Made by a program: the position numbers and the translations under genes. Shown in pieces: positions 4,450 to 6,024 of a stretch of 6,024 nucleotides of DNA. Every line of letters starts with the position of its first letter. The first letter of the stretch is position 1. Source of the DNA: Oscillatoria sp. Prado101 (GTDB taxonomy: Bacteria > Cyanobacteriota > Cyanobacteriia > Cyanobacteriales > Oscillatoriaceae); the NCBI GenBank assembly GCA_025454445.1, contig JALOOK010000310.1, positions 1-6,024 of the forward strand, given 5' to 3'. The notes under the pieces are model-generated. The model was given only the letters and a program-made list of their open reading frames with translations. It ran no database searches and had not been told where the DNA came from.

Positions 4450-6024
4450 TCACCCGGTATTGCGCATACCGGCAGCGATGCCATTAATAGTCAGCAGAGC
4501 CCCGCGCAGCAATTCCGCCTTACTGTAGCGGGAGTGGATCACCCCTGGCACAGCACTGCTGCCGTGCTGGCGCAAGCGTTTCAGCAGAGAGACTTGCAGC
4601 AAACCGAGAGGGACAATAGTGCCATTGCGGAGCTGCACCGAGCGCTGGAGGACAGGATCGCCATCCAGCAAGCGCTTGTGGCCAGTGATAGCCATAACCA
4701 AATCGCGCGTCAGGTTGTACTCGCTGGCAATTTGCTCAAACAGAGACTCCAAGCGCTCCCGATCAGCAGGTTTAGCCAATTCCCGCACATAGTGGTGGGC
4801 GATTTCCATGTCCACTTTCGCCAGAGTCATTTCCACCTTAGAAATCACCATCCGGAAGAAAGGCCACTTGAAATAGAAATAGCGAAGCAGTTTCATATGT
4901 TCTTCCGGCTGTTCGTCCCAGAAAGTTTGCACAGCAGTGCCCACGCCGTACCAAGACGGGAGCAGGAAGCGAGTTTGCGTCCAGCTGAACACCCAAGGAA
5001 TGGCCCGCAGAGTGCCCAAATCCTTCTTGCCGGTGCGGCGGCGAGCCGGTCGAGAAGAGATTTGCAGCTGGCTGATTTCATCAATCGGCGTCACTTGGTG
5101 GAAAAATTCAATAAAATCCGGCTGCTCGTAAATCAGGGCGCGGTAGTGAGACCGGGAGCGGTCCGCCAGCTCCTCCATGATTTCGTTCCAGGGCTGGATG
5201 TCGTCAAAGCCGGTGCCGAGCAAGCTCGATTGAATCACAGCAGTGGCGATATTTTCCAGATTGTAGATCGCCAAATCCGGCAGCGTGTACTTGGACGCCA
5301 GCACTTCCCCCTGTTCGGTAATCTTAATCCGCCCGTTGACGCTCTGAGAGGGTTGAGCCAGGATCGCCTCATGGGCTGGGCCACCCCCGCGCCCCACAGA
5401 ACCCCCGCGCCCGTGGAAGATGCGCAATTCCACCCCATACTGCTCAGCCATTTTTTGCAGAGCTTTCTGAGCTTTATGGATTTCCCAGTTACTGCTGAGG
5501 AAACCCGAATCCTTGTTGCTGTCGGAATAGCCCAGCATCACCTCCTGCAAAGACTGCGCTGGACCGGCATTGCCCCCGCGATCGAGAGTGCAAGAGATCC
5601 CCTGCATCTTGGCATAGCCGCCGGCGAGCATAGCGCGATAGAAAGGCAGCTCAAACAAACTTTGCATCACCGACGGTGCGTTTTTCAGGTCCTCCACCGT
5701 TTCAAACAGCGGAACCACCTGGATAGTGCAAACGCCCGTAGCGGGGTCATAGAGGCCGGCTTCTTTGGCCAGCAGCAGCACTTCCAGCAAGTCGCTGGCA
5801 TCGTGGCTCATGCTGATGATGTAAGTTTGGCATATTTCCTGGCCAAACTCTTGCTGCATAGCTCGCACGATGCGGAAAGTTTCGATCGTCTCGCGGGTTT
5901 TTTCGGAAAAAGGCAGTTCCCCCGGAATCAGCGGGCGTCGAGTTTTCAGTTCAGTAGCCAGCCACAGGCATCGAGTCGCTTCCGACAGTTCCCTGTAAGG
6001 AAGGTGCAAAACTTGCAGGTATTC
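4450..6024 (-). CDS. ppc: Phosphoenolpyruvate carboxylase, C-terminal 524 residues
   Basis: PEPC adds bicarbonate to phosphoenolpyruvate to give oxaloacetate, the main anaplerotic carbon entry in cyanobacteria. The gene runs off the right edge; TGA is at 4450-4452 and the frame stays open to 6024. Bacterial PEPC is about 880-1070 aa, so this is roughly the C-terminal half. In fragment numbering, YIISMSHDASDLLE is at 68-81 and the PEPC signature VMLGYSDSNKDSG at 162-174. The glycine-rich catalytic segment FHGRGGSVGRGGGPAH is at 203-218, LRAIPWVFSWTQTRF at 339-353, and the invariant end GIAAGMRNTG at 515-524. By comparison with E. coli PEPC, the aspartate-site residues appear kept: R212 (R587), K403 (K773), R466 (R832) and N522 (N881), so feedback inhibition by aspartate or malate is plausible. 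The stretch before the signature (about 134-160) is a variable insertion. No frameshift is seen, and the gene should be functional. Confidence 0.97.
   Translation of the reverse strand, partial: EYLQVLHLPYRELSEATRCLWLATELKTRRPLIPGELPFSEKTRETIETFRIVRAMQQEFGQEICQTYIISMSHDASDLLEVLLLAKEAGLYDPATGVCTIQVVPLFETVEDLKNAPSVMQSLFELPFYRAMLAGGYAKMQGISCTLDRGGNAGPAQSLQEVMLGYSDSNKDSGFLSSNWEIHKAQKALQKMAEQYGVELRIFHGRGGSVGRGGGPAHEAILAQPSQSVNGRIKITEQGEVLASKYTLPDLAIYNLENIATAVIQSSLLGTGFDDIQPWNEIMEELADRSRSHYRALIYEQPDFIEFFHQVTPIDEISQLQISSRPARRRTGKKDLGTLRAIPWVFSWTQTRFLLPSWYGVGTAVQTFWDEQPEEHMKLLRYFYFKWPFFRMVISKVEMTLAKVDMEIAHHYVRELAKPADRERLESLFEQIASEYNLTRDLVMAITGHKRLLDGDPVLQRSVQLRNGTIVPLGLLQVSLLKRLRQHGSSAVPGVIHSRYSKAELLRGALLTINGIAAGMRNTG

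Noticed and set aside
5235..5438. Short open frames overlapping ppc on both strands (for example 4893-5084, 4937-5131, 5235-5438)
   Set aside because: They are shadows of the PEPC reading frame, which is continuous and highly conserved through these positions.

Overview
The window looks like chromosomal DNA from a cyanobacterium, most likely a filamentous one of the Oscillatoriales type. Three things point there: a phosphoenolpyruvate carboxylase (PEPC) that reads as cyanobacterial through its C-terminal half, a secreted protein combining S-layer homology (SLH) repeats with WD40 repeats, and intergenic DNA full of short palindromes and degenerate heptamers of the kind common in these genomes. 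Genus is not resolved.

Layout from left to right. Positions 1-191 (+) hold the last 62 codons of an SGNH/GDSL-family hydrolase, with its catalytic DxxH motif and a hydrophobic C-terminal anchor. Positions 192-593 carry no gene but several repeats. The best of these is a nested pair of miniature inverted-repeat elements (222-415), one of which appears to have inserted into the end of the other. Positions 594-788 (-) encode a small acidic hypothetical protein with a strong ribosome-binding site. Positions 789-1201 are noncoding and hold a 14-bp tandem repeat and heptamer repeats. Positions 1202-3850 (-) encode a large exported protein: signal peptide, three SLH repeats, Pro/Ala/Thr linker, an extracellular FG-GAP-like module and a WD40 propeller of about seven blades. 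Positions 3851-4449 are intergenic and contain only a doubtful small membrane-protein ORF, possibly frameshifted, bounded by pyrimidine-rich repeats. Positions 4450-6024 (-) hold the C-terminal 524 residues of PEPC (ppc), which runs off the right edge.

The genes do not form an obvious pathway. The two large minus-strand genes are about 600 bp apart and are probably transcribed separately. PEPC is cytosolic anaplerotic carbon fixation, whereas the SLH-WD40 protein and the SGNH hydrolase are both predicted to be exported. I found no convincing new multi-gene system. The most interesting structures are the nested repeat element, the small gene lying between two copies of the same heptamer repeat, and the architecture and internally repeated linker of the SLH-WD40 protein.
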